Assembly: GCA_002293295.1 (NCBI GenBank) | Contig: DBCY01000023.1 | Location: 10,040-16,662 of the forward strand | DNA length: 6,623 nt | Source of the DNA: Ruminococcus sp. UBA946 | Lineage (GTDB): Bacteria; Bacillota; Clostridia; Oscillospirales; Ruminococcaceae | Direction: 5' to 3' | Shown: in pieces, positions 5,216-6,623 of the stretch | Layout of the letters: every line of letters starts with the position of its first letter | Numbering within the stretch: the stretch's first letter is position 1 | The notes under the pieces: model-generated | Database searches by the model: none | What the model saw: the letters and a program-made list of their open reading frames with translations, nothing else | What the model was told of the DNA's origin: nothing | Made by a program: the position numbers and the translations under genes

Positions 5216-6076
5216 ATGTACGAAAAAACAGTTAAAGTAGCCGCAATACATGACCTCTCAGGCGTCGGAAGATGCTCTCTTTCGGTTATACTGCCCACCC
5301 TTTCCGTACTGGGAATACAAGTCTGCCCTGTTCCGACAGCCATACTTTCCGCTCATACCGGCGGCTTCGGAGATATAGTCAAGCATGACCTGTCAGGTTA
5401 TATACTGCCGGCCCTTGAGCATTACGAGAGCCTTAACTATAATTTCAACTGCGTATACAGCGGGTATCTGGCTTCTGTCGAACAAATCAGCCACTGTCTT
5501 GAATTTTTCAGTTATTATGAGTATTCTCTTAAAGTAGTCGACCCTGTAATGGCTGATAACGGTAAGCCTTATAAAATGTTCACGCCGGATTTTTTCACCC
5601 GGATGAAGGAACTTGTTGCCGTTGCTGATATTGTCACGCCTAATATAACGGAGGCGGCTGTCCTTCTTTCGGAAAACACTTCAAAAAATGAACTTACTTC
5701 TCAGGAAATAAAAAGCTACCTTGTAAGAATATCGGAGCTGGGTCCTGAAATAGCGGTGATTACAAGCGTTGTGTGCGGCGGAATGGTGTATAATGCCGGT
5801 TACGACAAGAAGCACAGCAAGTTCTGGCGCGTTCCCGTAAAATACATTAACGTAAATTACCCCGGCACAGGCGATATATTCACATCGGTACTGACCGGCT
5901 CAATACTTAAAGGGGACAGCCTTCCCATTGCAATGAACCGCGCGACTGCGTTTCTTGACCGAGCTATAAAAATGACTTACAGTTATTCGACCGAAACCCG
6001 GGAGGGTATTATGCTGGAAAACTGCCTTGATTTCCTTTTAACAAACACCGCTCTTTTCGATTATGAACAATTCTGA
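5216..6076 (+). CDS. pdxY: Pyridoxal/pyridoxamine kinase (PdxK/PdxY-like, ribokinase superfamily)
   Basis: A 286-residue cytosolic kinase, the usual size for PdxK/PdxY. It should phosphorylate pyridoxal, pyridoxamine or pyridoxine with ATP in the vitamin B6 salvage route to pyridoxal phosphate. The motifs run in order: an N-terminal strand and substrate loop HDLSGVGRCS (12-21), PTAILSAHTGGFG (40-52), YSGYLAS (81-87), VVDPVMADNGKPY (107-119), TPNITEA (141-147), and the anion-hole/catalytic motif NYPGTGDIF (214-222), with Asp220 as the general base. GGAG (5207-5210) lies five bases before the ATG. The predicted promoter and long leader directly upstream suggest that this gene starts a new transcription unit that includes trmL. 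A ThiD-like hydroxymethylpyrimidine kinase is the main alternative, but the SGYLAS and DPVMADNGKPY motifs favour B6. PdxY versus PdxK cannot be settled from the sequence, so the symbol is provisional. Confidence 0.88.
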   Translation: MYEKTVKVAAIHDLSGVGRCSLSVILPTLSVLGIQVCPVPTAILSAHTGGFGDIVKHDLSGYILPALEHYESLNYNFNCVYSGYLASVEQISHCLEFFSYYEYSLKVVDPVMADNGKPYKMFTPDFFTRMKELVAVADIVTPNITEAAVLLSENTSKNELTSQEIKSYLVRISELGPEIAVITSVVCGGMVYNAGYDKKHSKFWRVPVKYINVNYPGTGDIFTSVLTGSILKGDSLPIAMNRATAFLDRAIKMTYSYSTETREGIMLENCLDFLLTNTALFDYEQF

Positions 6077-6101
6077 TAAATTAAAGCCGGGATATTATAT
6101 T

Positions 6102-6581
6102 ATGATGAAAACCCTTAATATTGTGCTAATCGAACCGCAAATCCCACAGAATACAGGGAATATTTCAAGAACCTGCGCCGTTACCGGAGCGAAGCTTCAT
6201 CTTGTCCGTCCCCTTGGCTTTGAAGTTACCGATAAAAATTTAAAACGAGCCGGACTTGATTACTGGGATGAGCTTGACATAACATATTATGAAAGTACGG
6301 ATGATTTTTTCAGGTTAAATGAAGGATATTTTTTTTATTTCACCACAAAGGGGAAAAACATATACAGCGATGCTTCATATCCCGGCAATTCATATCTGAT
6401 TTTCGGGCGGGAGGATAGGGGTCTGCCGGAAAGCCTGCTGCATGAAAACCCCGGAAGGTGTATGCGGATTCCGATGCGGCCGGAATTAAGAAGCCTTAAT
6501 CTGTCCAATTCCGTCGCCGTCGCCGTTTATGAGGTTCTCCGTCAATGGGGATTCCCCGGACTAGTACCAATTAACAATTAA
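6102..6581 (+). CDS. trmL: tRNA (cytidine/uridine-34-2'-O)-methyltransferase TrmL
   Basis: The protein has 159 residues from ATG 6102 (E. coli TrmL has 157). It is a minimal SPOUT/SpoU enzyme with a trefoil knot that uses S-adenosylmethionine to 2'-O-methylate the wobble base of tRNA-Leu isoacceptors and acts as a dimer. The three SPOUT motifs are clear: EPQIPQNTGNISRTC (11-25), LIFGREDRGLPE (99-110), and RIPMRPELRSLNLSNSVAVAVYE (122-144). An earlier in-frame ATG at 6063 would overlap the kinase gene by 14 bases and add 13 residues with no homology-like content and no ribosome binding site. CGGGA at 6088-6092 lies about nine bases before 6102, which I prefer; the adjacent ATG 6105 is equally possible. 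It follows the kinase by 25 bases, so they are probably co-transcribed. The last residues (PINN) are encoded by the spacer-like sequence leading into and forming the terminal inverted repeat. Confidence 0.94.
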   Translation: MMKTLNIVLIEPQIPQNTGNISRTCAVTGAKLHLVRPLGFEVTDKNLKRAGLDYWDELDITYYESTDDFFRLNEGYFFYFTTKGKNIYSDASYPGNSYLIFGREDRGLPESLLHENPGRCMRIPMRPELRSLNLSNSVAVAVYEVLRQWGFPGLVPINN

Positions 6582-6623
6582 AAATTAACAACAATTCCCT
6601 GTTCATTGTTAATTTTTAATTGT
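6574..6623. repeat. Perfect 18-bp AT-rich inverted repeat overlapping the trmL stop codon
   Basis: ACAATTAAAAATTAACAA (6574-6591) is the exact reverse complement of 6606-6623, with a 14-base loop between. The left arm contains the trmL stop codon (6579-6581). The arms are almost all A/T, unlike a classic terminator stem, and resemble small dispersed palindromes or the terminal repeat of a short non-autonomous element. The right arm ends exactly at the window edge, so the pairing may extend further. Confidence 0.7.

Overview
The window looks like ordinary chromosomal DNA from a low-to-mid GC Firmicute, most likely an anaerobic member of the Clostridia. This is inferred from four things: a DivIVA / LspA / RluD-type gene order, AAGGA/AGAGG-like ribosome binding sites, a sigma-A-type promoter (TTGTAA-17-TATAAT), and the protein families present. 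No transposase, phage, CRISPR, tRNA or rRNA gene is visible.

Region 1 (about 1-2818, + strand) is a tightly packed, probably co-transcribed run of five genes. These are a small VOC/glyoxalase-fold protein, a stand-alone TfoX C-terminal domain protein, a DivIVA-family coiled-coil protein, the lipoprotein signal peptidase LspA, and an RluD/YlyB-type pseudouridine synthase. The last three form the conserved division / envelope / RNA-modification block of many Firmicutes. The first two are less usual companions. The promoter of this run lies outside the window. In divIVA, lspA and rluD the Shine-Dalgarno sequence contains or touches an in-frame ATG that is probably not the true start, so I placed the starts 12-15 bases downstream.

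Region 2 (2877-4067, + strand) encodes an RtcB-family RNA ligase with all expected metal and guanylylation residues. It is followed by a strong bidirectional terminator (stem 4115-4147), shared with a convergent minus-strand gene (4161-4874) for a membrane-anchored ComEA-like protein with two helix-hairpin-helix modules.

Region 3 (4875-5215) is a 341-base divergent intergenic region. It holds a good + strand promoter, about 180 bases of predicted untranslated leader with a bulged stem-loop, and a perfect GTAAAC/GTTTAC inverted repeat just before the next gene.

Region 4 (5216-6623, + strand) encodes a pyridoxal/pyridoxamine kinase of the ribokinase superfamily, followed closely by the tRNA 2'-O-methyltransferase TrmL. 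A perfect 18-bp AT-rich inverted repeat begins inside the last codons of trmL and reaches the window edge.

Functionally the window is mostly housekeeping: cell-pole/division, lipoprotein maturation, rRNA and tRNA modification, RNA repair, and vitamin B6 salvage. I found no convincing new multi-gene system. The most interesting non-coding signals are the structured leader upstream of the kinase and the palindromic repeat at the end of trmL.
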